Origin: an uncultured Lachnospiraceae bacterium
Lineage (GTDB): Bacteria > Bacillota > Clostridia > Lachnospirales > Lachnospiraceae
Assembly (NCBI GenBank): GCA_910579505.1
Contig: CAJTTZ010000003.1
Coordinates: forward strand, 186,001-250,000
Length of the DNA: 64,000 nt
Direction: 5' to 3'
The notes beneath the pieces were generated by a model. It saw only the letters and a program-made list of their open reading frames with translations, was not told the origin of the DNA and did no database searches. Within the stretch, counting starts at the first letter, position 1; every line of letters starts with the position of its first letter. Positions 17,299-25,925 of the stretch are shown one piece after another. The position numbers were made by a program, and so were the translations under genes.

Positions 17299-17327
17299 TT
17301 GCAGTTTTGGCTGATGTGTGGTAAAAT
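17299..17327 (+). promoter_or_regulatory. Sigma-A-type promoter of the second flagellar unit
   Basis: TTGCAG (17299-17304), 17 bases, TAAAAT (17322-17327), 42 bases before flbD. Together with the terminator just upstream it implies independent transcription of flbD-motAB and the following genes. Confidence 0.65.
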
Positions 17328-17369
17328 GAATGAGTTGTATTATTTAGGAAGCAATAAGGGGGCTTGTCT

Positions 17370-17555
17370 ATGGTAGAAGTCACAAAGATTAACGGCGTGA
17401 AAGTGCTGATCAATCCGGATCTGCTGGAACTGGTGGAGGAAACCCCGGATACGGTACTGTCATTTACTACAGGCCGGAAAATAATTGTAAAAGAAAGTAG
17501 ACAAGAAGTGAAAAATTTAGTAAAATCGTATAGAAAGGATATTTTTGCAGACTAG
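17370..17555 (+). CDS. flbD: Flagellar protein FlbD (SwrD type)
   Basis: A 61-residue protein starting MVEVTKINGVKVLINPDLLE with the conserved core EETPDTVLSFTTGRKIIVKE. The B. subtilis counterpart (YlzI/SwrD) raises motor torque. ATG 17370 has AAGGGGG seven bases upstream; the TTG at 17364 is rejected for poor spacing. It is the first gene after the internal terminator and directly precedes motA, which fits a motor-power role. Confidence 0.9.
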   Translation: MVEVTKINGVKVLINPDLLELVEETPDTVLSFTTGRKIIVKESRQEVKNLVKSYRKDIFAD

Positions 17556-17576
17556 TGTAAAAGTGGGTGTGTACAT

Positions 17577-18368
17577 ATGGATATAGCTTCGATAATTGGT
17601 TTGGTAGCATGTTTTGGTCTGATGATATTCGGTATGGTGTGGGGCAAGGATTTCTCCACAGTATTTGGATTCATAGATATGCCGTCGGTCCTGGTTACCT
17701 TTGGCGGTTCCTTCATGTGTATTCTCGCGAGTTATACAGTACCTGATTTCCTTGCCGGACTTAAGAGTATTGGCCTGATCTTTAAGACGTCCACCATGAA
17801 CGTCCCGGAGATCATTCAGAAAATAATAGAGCTTTCCAACGTGGCCCGTAAAGAGGGACTCCTTTCTCTGGAGGAGGCAGCCAGCGATATTGAGGATGAA
17901 TTCCTGAAAAAGGGCATTCTTTTGATTGTTGACGGTACTGACCCCGAGCTGGTGCGCGCCATTATGGAGACGGAACTGGTAAGCGTGGAGGGCAGACATA
18001 AGGATAAGATCGGTTTTTGGGAGAATGTCGGTGCCATGGGTCCTGCCTGGGGTATGATTGGAACCCTGATCGGTCTGATTAACATGCTTAGGGATCTGTC
18101 GGATTTCGCAACGATCGGACCGAATATGTCCGTCGCACTGGTTACCACCTTCTACGGTTCTGTGCTGGCGAACTGGATCTGTGCGCCGGTGGGAACGAAG
18201 TTAAAGAGCAAGAACGCGGAAGAGATGATGGTGAAGGAAATCGAGATTGAGGGTCTCCTTTCTATTCAGGCGGGTGAAAACCCCCGTGTTATTGAGGAGA
18301 AACTGAAATCCTTCCTTGCGCCTGCAGACAGAGGCTCCTCTGGAGACGAAGGCGGAGGTGAAGAATAA
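17577..18368 (+). CDS. motA: Flagellar motor stator protein MotA
   Basis: MotA forms the pentamer that pushes on FliG. The 263 residues have four membrane segments (about 5-25, 33-50, 150-170, 180-200), the cytoplasmic loop between the second and third, and the conserved Pro/Gly-rich motif GFWENVGAMGPAWGMIGTLI before the third segment. The stop overlaps the motB start (TAATG). Whether the pair uses protons or sodium cannot be told from this reading. Confidence 0.95.
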   Translation: MDIASIIGLVACFGLMIFGMVWGKDFSTVFGFIDMPSVLVTFGGSFMCILASYTVPDFLAGLKSIGLIFKTSTMNVPEIIQKIIELSNVARKEGLLSLEEAASDIEDEFLKKGILLIVDGTDPELVRAIMETELVSVEGRHKDKIGFWENVGAMGPAWGMIGTLIGLINMLRDLSDFATIGPNMSVALVTTFYGSVLANWICAPVGTKLKSKNAEEMMVKEIEIEGLLSIQAGENPRVIEEKLKSFLAPADRGSSGDEGGGEE

Positions 18369-19186
18369 TGGCGAACAGAAAGCCGGATGAACCCCCGAAA
18401 GGCGCCCCGGCGTGGCAGACCACATTCTCTGATCTGATGAATCTGCTTCTCTGTTTCTTCGTGCTGCTGTTCTCGATGTCTACGGTCGATGAGGTAAAGC
18501 AGGAAAAGGTTGTCGCTTCCTTTAATCAGATGTTTTCCGTTTTTGACGGGGGAGCGCAGGCAATCGGAGACGGTATGCTGATCAGTAACGGCGTCAGCCA
18601 GCTCAATGAGCTGGATGAATTTATAAACAGTACAGGTAAGATGGACGACGGAAAGATTGTTTCCGAGGATGTGGCGGACAGTGCCGCCGAGGCGAAGGAG
18701 CAGTTGGAAGAGGCGCAGATGGAGGAATCCGAGGCGCTTGCAGAGAAGATACAGGAAGCGGTTGACGAGAGGGATATGGCGGACGAGGTGGAGGTGCAGT
18801 TTACCGCACAGTTTGTCCAGCTTACATTAAAGGGTTCGCTGCTTTTTGATTCGGGCAGCACGCTCTTAAAGGACGAGGCGAAACCGGTTCTGGATCAGGT
18901 GGGCCTGATTCTGGAGCGGTATGCGGAAGGCACGATTGAGATAGAAGGGCACACGGATAATGTTCCGATGTCGGGAGCAAAGTATTCTAACAACAACGAG
19001 CTGAGTTCCGGGCGCGCGTTGTCAGTGTTTGATTATATCCTCTCGATCACAAATCTGAATCCGGCGAGCATCAAGCATGCGGGCAGAGGAGAGTATCTCC
19101 CGGTTGCGGATAATGCCACTCCTGAGGGAAGAGCGAAGAACAGAAGAGTTGAGATCAAGATATATAATTCTCTCAGTTCTTATTAA
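18368..19186 (+). CDS. motB: Flagellar motor stator protein MotB
   Basis: MotB anchors the stator to peptidoglycan and supplies the ion-carrying aspartate. The 272 residues have one membrane segment (about 23-39) preceded by WQTTFSDLMNLLLCFF, in which Asp22 is the expected ion-binding residue. A charged helical linker follows, then an OmpA-like peptidoglycan-binding domain (LLFDSGSTLL, IEIEGHTDNVPM, ELSSGRALSV, GRAKNRRVEIKI). It overlaps motA by one base. Confidence 0.95.
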   Translation: MANRKPDEPPKGAPAWQTTFSDLMNLLLCFFVLLFSMSTVDEVKQEKVVASFNQMFSVFDGGAQAIGDGMLISNGVSQLNELDEFINSTGKMDDGKIVSEDVADSAAEAKEQLEEAQMEESEALAEKIQEAVDERDMADEVEVQFTAQFVQLTLKGSLLFDSGSTLLKDEAKPVLDQVGLILERYAEGTIEIEGHTDNVPMSGAKYSNNNELSSGRALSVFDYILSITNLNPASIKHAGRGEYLPVADNATPEGRAKNRRVEIKIYNSLSSY

Positions 19187-19215
19187 GATAAGTGTAGAAG
19201 GAGAAAATTAAGATT

Positions 19216-19743
19216 ATGAAGAAAAATCTGATTTCCATTATTATTCTGGCGCTGTTGATCGTAAACATCGTGCTGACTGCCATAATGATGTTCAGTGTGA
19301 CGGGCGCTTCCAAGAAGACCTCTGCGCTGGTTGACAATATCGCGACGGCGCTGGATCTGGAGCTGGCGGCGAGCGGGGAAGGCGAGGCGGCCGAGGAAGC
19401 GGTTTCCATGGCGGATACCGAAACCTACTCTTTTGCGGAGCAGATGACAATTCCGCTTAAGAAGAGTGAGGGGGAGGACAAGGACCACTACTGTATCGTT
19501 TCCATTACGCTTTCGATCAACAAAAAGGCTGACGGATATAAGGAGTACGGCTCCGCGGAAAGCCTGGCGACGATGGAAGGTTTGATCAAGGACGAGATCA
19601 ACAGTGTGTTTGCACAGTATACGATGGAAGAGGCGCGCGACAATCAGGAAGCCATCAAGAAGGAAATAATCAGCAGAATACAGACTATGTTTGATTCCAA
19701 GTTTATCTATAACGTGTCCTTCGGCGACATCATGTTTGGATAG
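19216..19743 (+). CDS. fliL: Flagellar basal body-associated protein FliL
   Basis: FliL surrounds and stabilises the stator. The 175 residues start with a short cytoplasmic tail and one membrane segment (about 6-28), a linker, and a C-terminal extracytoplasmic stomatin-like domain. The C-terminal signature is KDEINSVFAQYTMEEARDNQ followed by VSFGDIMFG. SD is AAGGAG. Position between motB and fliM supports the call. Confidence 0.85.
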   Translation: MKKNLISIIILALLIVNIVLTAIMMFSVTGASKKTSALVDNIATALDLELAASGEGEAAEEAVSMADTETYSFAEQMTIPLKKSEGEDKDHYCIVSITLSINKKADGYKEYGSAESLATMEGLIKDEINSVFAQYTMEEARDNQEAIKKEIISRIQTMFDSKFIYNVSFGDIMFG

Positions 19744-19781
19744 TGCTTAGACTAAAAGACTGCCACAGGAGGTGAACTTTC

Positions 19782-20762
19782 GTGGGTGAGGTACTATCAC
19801 AGAGCGAGATAGATAATCTGCTTGCCGCTTTGAGCAGCGGTGAGCTGGACACGGATGAACTGAACGGCGCGGATGATAAACAGATTAAGGATTACGACTT
19901 TAAACGGCCGACCAAGTTCTCGAAAGAGCATCTGCGCACATTGGAAATTATATACGAGCATTACGGACGGCTGCTTTCCACGAGCATGCCGGTATATCTG
20001 CGAAAGAATATACAGGTATCAGTGACCAGTTCCGAGACGGTTATCTTTTCGGAGTTTTCAAACTCCCTTTCGAATCCGGTTATTCTGGGCGTAGTCAATT
20101 TCCACCCGTTGGGCGGAATGATACTGATTGAGCTGGCGTCCCAGCTCGGATTTGCCATGATAGACAGAATGCTGGGCGGAGCCGGTGACCCGCTGGAAAA
20201 GAGCAGGGAGTTCACTGAGATTGAAATGACGATCATAGAGAAGATGATGGTAGTCTGTATGCAGCTTATGCGGGAACCATGGAAGAATGTGGTGGATATC
20301 AATCCCATGATGGAGCGGATTGAGACAAATTCCCAGTTCGCGCAGATTATCGCACCGAATGATATGATTGCCATCGTCACCTTGAATATGAAGATAGGTG
20401 AAGTGGAAGGATTTATGAATGTATGTCTCCCCTTCTTCACGTTGGAGAGCGTCATGGATAAGCTCAATACGAAGTACTGGTATGCGAATCTGCAGGAGCA
20501 GGACGACGAGGATTTCGAGGAGTATATCGAAGCCCTCATCAAGAGAGTGGATGTTCCTGTCAAGGCAGTGCTGGGAAAGGCGAGCATATCGGTCACCGAT
20601 TTTGTAAATCTGCAGATCGGCGACATCATACGACTAGATACCGAAGTAGAGCAGGATCTTACGGTGTATGTGGGTAATATCAGGAAATTTACCGCGCTTC
20701 CGGGAACCAGCCGGGATAAGAATGCTGTGCGAGTGACTTCGGTGATCAGAGAGGGGGAATAA
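19782..20762 (+). CDS. fliM: Flagellar motor switch protein FliM
   Basis: C-ring protein that receives CheY-P. The N-terminus (MGEVLSQSEIDNLLAALSSG) is the CheY-P-binding peptide. A CheC-like middle domain follows (FKRPTKFSKEHLRTLEIIYE, MLGGAGDPLEKSREFTEIE), then a C-terminal SpoA domain (PVKAVLGKASISVTDFVNLQ, GDIIRLDTEVEQDLTVYV). The start is GTG 19782 after AGGAGGTGAAC. 326 residues, normal. Confidence 0.96.
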   Translation: MGEVLSQSEIDNLLAALSSGELDTDELNGADDKQIKDYDFKRPTKFSKEHLRTLEIIYEHYGRLLSTSMPVYLRKNIQVSVTSSETVIFSEFSNSLSNPVILGVVNFHPLGGMILIELASQLGFAMIDRMLGGAGDPLEKSREFTEIEMTIIEKMMVVCMQLMREPWKNVVDINPMMERIETNSQFAQIIAPNDMIAIVTLNMKIGEVEGFMNVCLPFFTLESVMDKLNTKYWYANLQEQDDEDFEEYIEALIKRVDVPVKAVLGKASISVTDFVNLQIGDIIRLDTEVEQDLTVYVGNIRKFTALPGTSRDKNAVRVTSVIREGE

Positions 20763-20768
20763 AAAAGC

Positions 20769-21974
20769 ATGGACGGAATGTTATCACAGGATGAAATAAA
20801 TGCGCTTTTGAACGGCACGGATGATTCAGCCGGCGATGCTGCGGATGATGCTGCAGGCTTTGGCGGGCCTGAGGCGGATGATTCGCTTCTGTCGGATATC
20901 GAGAAAGATGCTGTGGGCGAGGTTGCCAACATCAGCATGGGCGCATCAGCCACCACCCTGTTCTCCATTGTTAACCGCAAGGTCAATATTACGACGCCTG
21001 TGGTTAAGATGGCAACCTGGAAAAATGTACTGGAAGATTATGAGAAGCCCTGCGTATTTATTCTGATTAAATATACCCAGGGACTGGACGGATCGAATAT
21101 CCTGATCTTGAAGGAGCATGATGTAAAGATCATCACCGATCTGATGATGGGCGGTGACGGCAGCAATACGGACGGGGAACTGGGAGAACTGCATCTCTCC
21201 GCGATATCGGAGGCGATGAACCAGATGATGGGGTCTTCTGCCACATCACTCTCCACCATGCTCGGCAAGATGATTGATATCAGCCCGCCGGAGGCAAGTC
21301 TGGTTGATTTGACAGCGTTTAAGTCAGGCGGCGATATCGCAGAGTTTCTGGAAGGGACTTTCGTAAAGATATCCTTCCGGATGCAGATTGATGAACTGGT
21401 GGATTCCACGATTATGCAGTTGTACCCGGTGGAGTTCGCGAAAGAGATTTACGACACCTTCATCGCCAGCCAGGGCAGCGATGAGCCGGCTGCTCCCGCA
21501 GCGGCGCCAGCGCCGGCACCGGCCCCTGCACCTGCACCGCAGCCAATGCCGCAGCAGCAGCCTATGCCGGCAGCGGCGCCTCAGATGGATATGAGCCAGA
21601 TGCAGATGATGCCGCAGATGGGAATGCCCCAGATGATGCCGCAGATGCAGATGATGCCCCAGATGGTGATGCAGCCTAATATGAACGTGCAGCCTGTTCA
21701 GTTCCAGAATTTTGCCAGCGATTTCAATCCGCTGCAGAGTCAGGAGAACATCGAACTGATCAAGGATGTGCCGCTGGAAGTAACGGTAGAACTGGGCAGG
21801 ACCTCCAAGTCCATTTCGGAGATTTTGGATTTTGCACCGGGCACGATCATTGAGCTGGATAAAATTGCCGGCGAACCGATTGACATTCTGGTAAACGGCA
21901 AGTTTGTTGCAAAAGGTGAAGTAGTAGTAATCGAGGAAAGCTTTGGTATTCGGGTAACCGAAATTATCAAATAA
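20769..21974 (+). CDS. fliY: FliY-type motor switch phosphatase (CheC-like plus FliN/SpoA domain)
   Basis: Combines a CheY-P phosphatase with the FliN ring subunit. Order in 401 residues: N-terminal CheY-binding peptide (MLSQDEINALLNG); CheC-like domain with two Glu/Asn catalytic helices (DAVGEVANISMGASATTLF; AISEAMNQMMGSSATSLS), both intact; a Pro/Ala then Met/Gln/Pro-rich linker at about 238-315; and a C-terminal SpoA/FliN domain (LEVTVELGRTSKSISEIL, GTIIELDKIAGEPIDILV). FliY is the fliN-position protein of Gram-positives. The linker is odd and is listed as a finding. Confidence 0.95.
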   Translation: MDGMLSQDEINALLNGTDDSAGDAADDAAGFGGPEADDSLLSDIEKDAVGEVANISMGASATTLFSIVNRKVNITTPVVKMATWKNVLEDYEKPCVFILIKYTQGLDGSNILILKEHDVKIITDLMMGGDGSNTDGELGELHLSAISEAMNQMMGSSATSLSTMLGKMIDISPPEASLVDLTAFKSGGDIAEFLEGTFVKISFRMQIDELVDSTIMQLYPVEFAKEIYDTFIASQGSDEPAAPAAAPAPAPAPAPAPQPMPQQQPMPAAAPQMDMSQMQMMPQMGMPQMMPQMQMMPQMVMQPNMNVQPVQFQNFASDFNPLQSQENIELIKDVPLEVTVELGRTSKSISEILDFAPGTIIELDKIAGEPIDILVNGKFVAKGEVVVIEESFGIRVTEIIK

Positions 21975-21994
21975 TATGTGATAGGAGAAGAGAG

Positions 21995-22357
21995 ATGGCA
22001 AAGAATATTTTAGTATGTGATGATGCAGCGTTTATGCGAATGATGATCAAGGACATCCTGACAAAGAATGGCTATAACGTGGCAGGAGAGGCAGAGAACG
22101 GCGCAAAAGCGGTTGAAAAATACAACGAGCTGAAACCCGATCTCGTGCTGATGGACATCACGATGCCTGAGATGGATGGTATCCAGGCTCTCAAGAAGAT
22201 CAAGGAGGGCGATCCCGGCGCTATGGTTATCATGTGTTCCGCTATGGGTCAGCAGGCCATGGTTATCGAATCCATTCAGTCCGGCGCTAAGGATTTCATC
22301 GTAAAACCTTTCCAGGCTGACCGTGTCTTAGAGGCTGTGAAGAAGGTTGTGGGCTAA
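21995..22357 (+). CDS. cheY: Chemotaxis response regulator CheY
   Basis: Single receiver domain of 120 residues. Acidic pocket in ILVCDDAAFMRMMI, phosphoacceptor Asp54 in LVLMDITMPEMDGI, switch Ser in IMCSAMGQ, conserved Lys in DFIVKPFQADRV. It would be phosphorylated by CheA and act on FliM/FliY. Start ATG 21995 after GATAGGAGAAGAG. The stop overlaps the next gene. Confidence 0.96.
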   Translation: MAKNILVCDDAAFMRMMIKDILTKNGYNVAGEAENGAKAVEKYNELKPDLVLMDITMPEMDGIQALKKIKEGDPGAMVIMCSAMGQQAMVIESIQSGAKDFIVKPFQADRVLEAVKKVVG

Positions 22358-22746
22358 TGCTTCTTGCTGCGGCATTATCAGACAGGACTGACTCCTATGT
22401 GCAGTTTATGACAGTATTGCTTCTGTTTGTGTTCGTACTGGCAGTCACGGCTTTTGTGACAAAGTGGATCGGCGGCTACCAGAAGAGTAGGTCTGTGGGC
22501 GCGAATATGGAGCTGATCGAGTCGCTCCGGCTGTCTAATAATAAGTACGTGCAGATTGTCAGAATCGGACGGAAGTATTTGGCAGTTGCAGTTTGTAAAG
22601 ATACTGTTACAATGTTATCAGAGATTCCCGAGGAGGATTTAAGCTTTCCCGAGGGGTCTTTCGGAAGTGCGTCCACTTTCAGGGATGTACTCGCAAAAAT
22701 ACAGAAAGAAAGAATCCTGGAAAAAGAAGACGGGCGAGACGAATGA
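22357..22746 (+). CDS. fliO: Flagellar biosynthetic protein FliO
   Basis: FliO is a membrane factor that stabilises assembly of the FliP ring. The 129 residues have a short outside N-terminus, one membrane segment (about 17-37), then a cytoplasmic beta domain with the family pattern ESLRLSNNKYVQIVRIGRKY. The start overlaps the cheY stop (TAATG) and the end overlaps fliP. The family is divergent; position between cheY and fliP makes the call firm. Confidence 0.88.
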   Translation: MLLAAALSDRTDSYVQFMTVLLLFVFVLAVTAFVTKWIGGYQKSRSVGANMELIESLRLSNNKYVQIVRIGRKYLAVAVCKDTVTMLSEIPEEDLSFPEGSFGSASTFRDVLAKIQKERILEKEDGRDE

Positions 22747-23642
22747 AGAGATATTTTTCCGGATATCATTTGGCAAAATTAATATGCCTGCTGATGGTGG
22801 CAGGCATATTGTATCTTAGTTGGGGACAGACCGCGTATGCGACGGATACGACGACGGCGGTGACTGACACCCCCTACCGGGACTCCAATCTCACCGGCAC
22901 TGACAGTGAGAGAACCAATATGGATCCGCCCGGTGCCTCGGAGAGTGCCGAAGATCTGGCTGAACTGAATATCGCCAATACGGTGACGGTCACGTACAAC
23001 AATGGTAACGGAAGTGTGAATGGCGCTCTGCGTATTCTGTTGATCCTTACCTTGATTGCTATTGCACCGTCATTGATTATTATGTTAACCTCGTTTACGA
23101 GGATTATCATTGTACTCCATTTTACGAGGCAGGCGTTAAATACGCAGACGGCTCCGCCGAACATGGTACTGATAGGCATAGCCCTGTTTTTGACCTTCTA
23201 TGTGATGCAGCCCACGATGGCGGCGATTTATACGGACGCCATTGTGCCTTTCGAGGCAGGCGAACTTACGCAGGAGGAGGCGCTTACGGCGGCGGCGGCG
23301 CCGATCAGGCAGTTTATGTATGGGCAGACCCAGAAGAGCGATGTGAATTTCTTTATGGACCTCTCCCGTACCGAGTGGAACGGCGAACTGGATGACATAC
23401 CGATCAGCGTTCTGGTGCCGGCGTTTATTATCAACGAGCTAAGGCAGGCATTTATTATCGGTTTCCTGATATATATTCCGTTTATTGTGATTGACATGGT
23501 GGTGGCTTCCACGCTTATGAGTATGGGTATGATGATGCTGCCGCCGACTACGATTTCCATGCCGTTCAAGATACTTCTTTTCGTACTGGCGGACGGGTGG
23601 TATCTGGTGATTAAGGGTGTTGTGGAAACGTTCTATTATTAG
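22743..23642 (+). CDS. fliP: Flagellar export gate protein FliP
   Basis: Core of the type III export gate. The 299 residues begin with a cleavable-looking signal (KLICLLMVAGILYLSWGQTAYA) and a Thr/Ser/Asp-rich exposed segment (about 33-90). The FliP body follows: PSLIIMLTSFTRIIIVLHFT, APPNMVLIGIALFLTFYVMQ, VLVPAFIINELRQAFIIGF and SMGMMMLPPTTISMPFKILL. It overlaps fliO by four bases. The pre-body region is somewhat longer than usual. Confidence 0.97.
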   Translation: MKRYFSGYHLAKLICLLMVAGILYLSWGQTAYATDTTTAVTDTPYRDSNLTGTDSERTNMDPPGASESAEDLAELNIANTVTVTYNNGNGSVNGALRILLILTLIAIAPSLIIMLTSFTRIIIVLHFTRQALNTQTAPPNMVLIGIALFLTFYVMQPTMAAIYTDAIVPFEAGELTQEEALTAAAAPIRQFMYGQTQKSDVNFFMDLSRTEWNGELDDIPISVLVPAFIINELRQAFIIGFLIYIPFIVIDMVVASTLMSMGMMMLPPTTISMPFKILLFVLADGWYLVIKGVVETFYY

Positions 23643-23654
23643 GAGTGTGGGTAG

Positions 23655-23924
23655 ATGACAGTCAATGACGTCACAGCCATTGCCGAGCAGGCAATTTTTA
23701 CGATTATTAAATGCAGCGCGCCAATGCTTCTGGTGTCCCTGTGCGTAGGTCTGATTGTAAGTATTTTCCAGACTGTTACGTCTATTCAGGAACAGACGCT
23801 TACTTTTGTGCCGAAAGTTTTGGCGATTTTTCTATCGCTGATTGTCATGGGTCACTGGGTTATGAACAACATGGTTGATTTTATGACAGAGCTGTGGACA
23901 GACTTCAATAGCTATCTCAGATAA
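23655..23924 (+). CDS. fliQ: Flagellar export gate protein FliQ
   Basis: An 89-residue protein with two membrane segments (about 17-37 and 51-71) and the family loop SIFQTVTSIQEQTLTFVPKV. It packs around the FliP ring in the export gate. It starts ATG 23655 after AGGAGTGTGGGTAG and lies in the canonical fliPQR order. Confidence 0.96.
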   Translation: MTVNDVTAIAEQAIFTIIKCSAPMLLVSLCVGLIVSIFQTVTSIQEQTLTFVPKVLAIFLSLIVMGHWVMNNMVDFMTELWTDFNSYLR

Positions 23925-23955
23925 GGATCGGCTCCGGCTGTGGGAAAGTGGCAAT

Positions 23956-24735
23956 ATGTTAGATATCAGCTTTACTTATGCGGATTTGGAATATTTTCTG
24001 TTGATTCTGGTGCGGGTCAGCTGCTTCGTGTATGTTGCTCCGTTTTTCAGCATGTCAAATGTGCCCAGAAGGGTGAAGATTGGTTTCTGTATCTTTTTTG
24101 CCTATCTCCTCTATGTGTCGGTGGACCGCAGTGAGGTAGTTTACAACACGCTTCTTGGCTATGCGCTGATTGTGATGAAGGAGGCGCTGACGGGCTTCCT
24201 GATCGGCTGGGGGGCGCAGATCTGTACCACGGTGACGACCTTTGCGGGAAGTATTGCCGACATGGAGATCGGTTTGTCCATGGTTTCCCTGATGGATCCG
24301 GCCACAAAGCAGCAGGCTACCTTTACCGGTGTGTTTTACCAGTATATGTTTACGCTTTTTATGATTATTTCGGGTCTGTACCAGTACCTTCTCCGGGCGC
24401 TGGCAGATACGTTCACCTTAATTCCGATAAATGGCGCGGTCTTTAAACGGGAAGCGCTGCTGGAGTCCATTTTCCTGTTTCTCGGGGATTATATAGTCAT
24501 CGGATTCCGCATCATACTGCCGATTTTCTGTGCCATGATTTTTTTAAACTGTGTGCTTGGCATACTTGCCAAGGTGTCCCCGCAGCTTAACATGTTTGCT
24601 GTCGGTATGCAGCTGAAGGTGCTTGTGGGACTGGGCATCCTCTTTTTGTCGGTGCGGATGCTGCCTGCCCTGTCAGACCATGTGTTCACACAGATGAAAC
24701 GGATGATTGTATCCTTTGTGGAGGGGATGGTTTGA
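23956..24735 (+). CDS. fliR: Flagellar export gate protein FliR
   Basis: 259 residues with about six hydrophobic segments. Family features include RVSCFVYVAPFFSMSNVPRR near the N-terminus, the GAQICTTVTTFAGSIADMEI motif and a C-terminal ILAKVSPQLNMFAVGMQLKV stretch. One copy completes the FliP5-Q4-R gate. It starts ATG 23956 with a weak ribosome site and overlaps flhB. Confidence 0.96.
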   Translation: MLDISFTYADLEYFLLILVRVSCFVYVAPFFSMSNVPRRVKIGFCIFFAYLLYVSVDRSEVVYNTLLGYALIVMKEALTGFLIGWGAQICTTVTTFAGSIADMEIGLSMVSLMDPATKQQATFTGVFYQYMFTLFMIISGLYQYLLRALADTFTLIPINGAVFKREALLESIFLFLGDYIVIGFRIILPIFCAMIFLNCVLGILAKVSPQLNMFAVGMQLKVLVGLGILFLSVRMLPALSDHVFTQMKRMIVSFVEGMV

Positions 24736-25844
24736 TCTTACAGTATAATCTCCAGTTCTTCGCCAAGGATGGCCCGGGCGGAGAAAAAACAGAAGAACCC
24801 ACCAGTAAAAAGCTGGAGGACGCCCGGAAAGAGGGACAGGTGGCGAAGAGCAAAGAGGTGACAAACGCCTTTGAAATGCTGGCTGCCTTTGTGATGATAC
24901 GTTTTCTGGTGGAGTATATGGGAACGGTTTTTGTGGGAAATATGCAGAGCATTTATTCCCAGATTCCGGCGTACGCGAAGCTTTACGAGGGGCATATCCA
25001 GGCGCAGACCTTTCGGATGCTCTTTGTCAGTTCCCTGCTGCGGATCCTGCAGATCATAGCGCCGTTTCTGCTTGCGGGTTTTCTGGTGGCTTTTGTCACA
25101 AACCTTTTACAGGTAAAATGGAAAGTGACGACAAAACCGTTAAAGCCGAAATTCAGTAAACTGAATCCGATAAATGGGTTTAAGCGGTTTTTTTCGATAA
25201 ATTCCCTTGTGGAGCTCTTAAAATCTTTTTTAAAGCTATCGCTGATCGGGTATGTGGTATATAATTATCTTAAAAAGAACATGCCCCCGATTTACACGCT
25301 TTACGGCGTATCCCTGAATCAGGGGATTGCGCAGGTCGGTATGCTGGTAATTAACCTGGGCATCCGAATATCCCTGTTTTACATGCTGATTGCGGTGGCT
25401 GACCTGGTTTACCAGAAGATCAAGCATAAGAAAGACCTGATGATGACCAAGCAGGAGGTCAAGGATGAGTACAAGAATCAGGAAGGAGATCCCCAGATCA
25501 AGGGCAAGCAGAGGCAGAGAATGATGGAGGCGTCCAGACGCCGTATGATGCAGCAGCTTCCCGAGGCGGATGTGGTTATCACGAACCCGACCCACTTTGC
25601 GGTGGCCATCAAGTACGAACCCGAGCTCTATGACGCCCCCTATGTGGTGGCGAAGGGCGCCGATTATCTGGCGCAGAAGATAAAGGATGTGGCGAAGGAA
25701 AACCGCATCGAGATTGTGGAAAACAAACCCCTGGCCCGTATGCTCTACGCGAATGTGGACGTGGGAAGCGTGGTGCCGCCGGAGCTGTATCAGGCGGTGG
25801 CGGAGGTGCTCGCCTTTGTCTACCATCTGAAGGGGAAAGTGTGA
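24732..25844 (+). CDS. flhB: Flagellar export switch protein FlhB
   Basis: FlhB controls export substrate switching by cleaving itself. The 370 residues begin with a cytoplasmic tail (GEKTEEPTSKKLEDARKEGQ), then four membrane segments. The cytoplasmic domain contains the autocleavage motif NPTHFAVAIKYEP (near residue 285) and the VVAKGADYLAQKIKDVA and VENKPLARMLY signatures. Start TTG 24732 lies five bases after GGAGGGG and overlaps the fliR stop. Confidence 0.95.
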   Translation: MILQYNLQFFAKDGPGGEKTEEPTSKKLEDARKEGQVAKSKEVTNAFEMLAAFVMIRFLVEYMGTVFVGNMQSIYSQIPAYAKLYEGHIQAQTFRMLFVSSLLRILQIIAPFLLAGFLVAFVTNLLQVKWKVTTKPLKPKFSKLNPINGFKRFFSINSLVELLKSFLKLSLIGYVVYNYLKKNMPPIYTLYGVSLNQGIAQVGMLVINLGIRISLFYMLIAVADLVYQKIKHKKDLMMTKQEVKDEYKNQEGDPQIKGKQRQRMMEASRRRMMQQLPEADVVITNPTHFAVAIKYEPELYDAPYVVAKGADYLAQKIKDVAKENRIEIVENKPLARMLYANVDVGSVVPPELYQAVAEVLAFVYHLKGKV

Positions 25845-25925
25845 CGAGACGCGCGAACGAAAAAGGAAGGGCCTTTCAAGTCCGCTTATGTGCTTTAAAG
25901 AATTTGTGAAAGGAGGTGATACGCG

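Noticed and set aside
21480..21715. Tandem DNA repeat array
   Set aside because: The repeats encode the Met/Gln/Pro linker of FliY and are imperfect at DNA level; explained by coding sequence.
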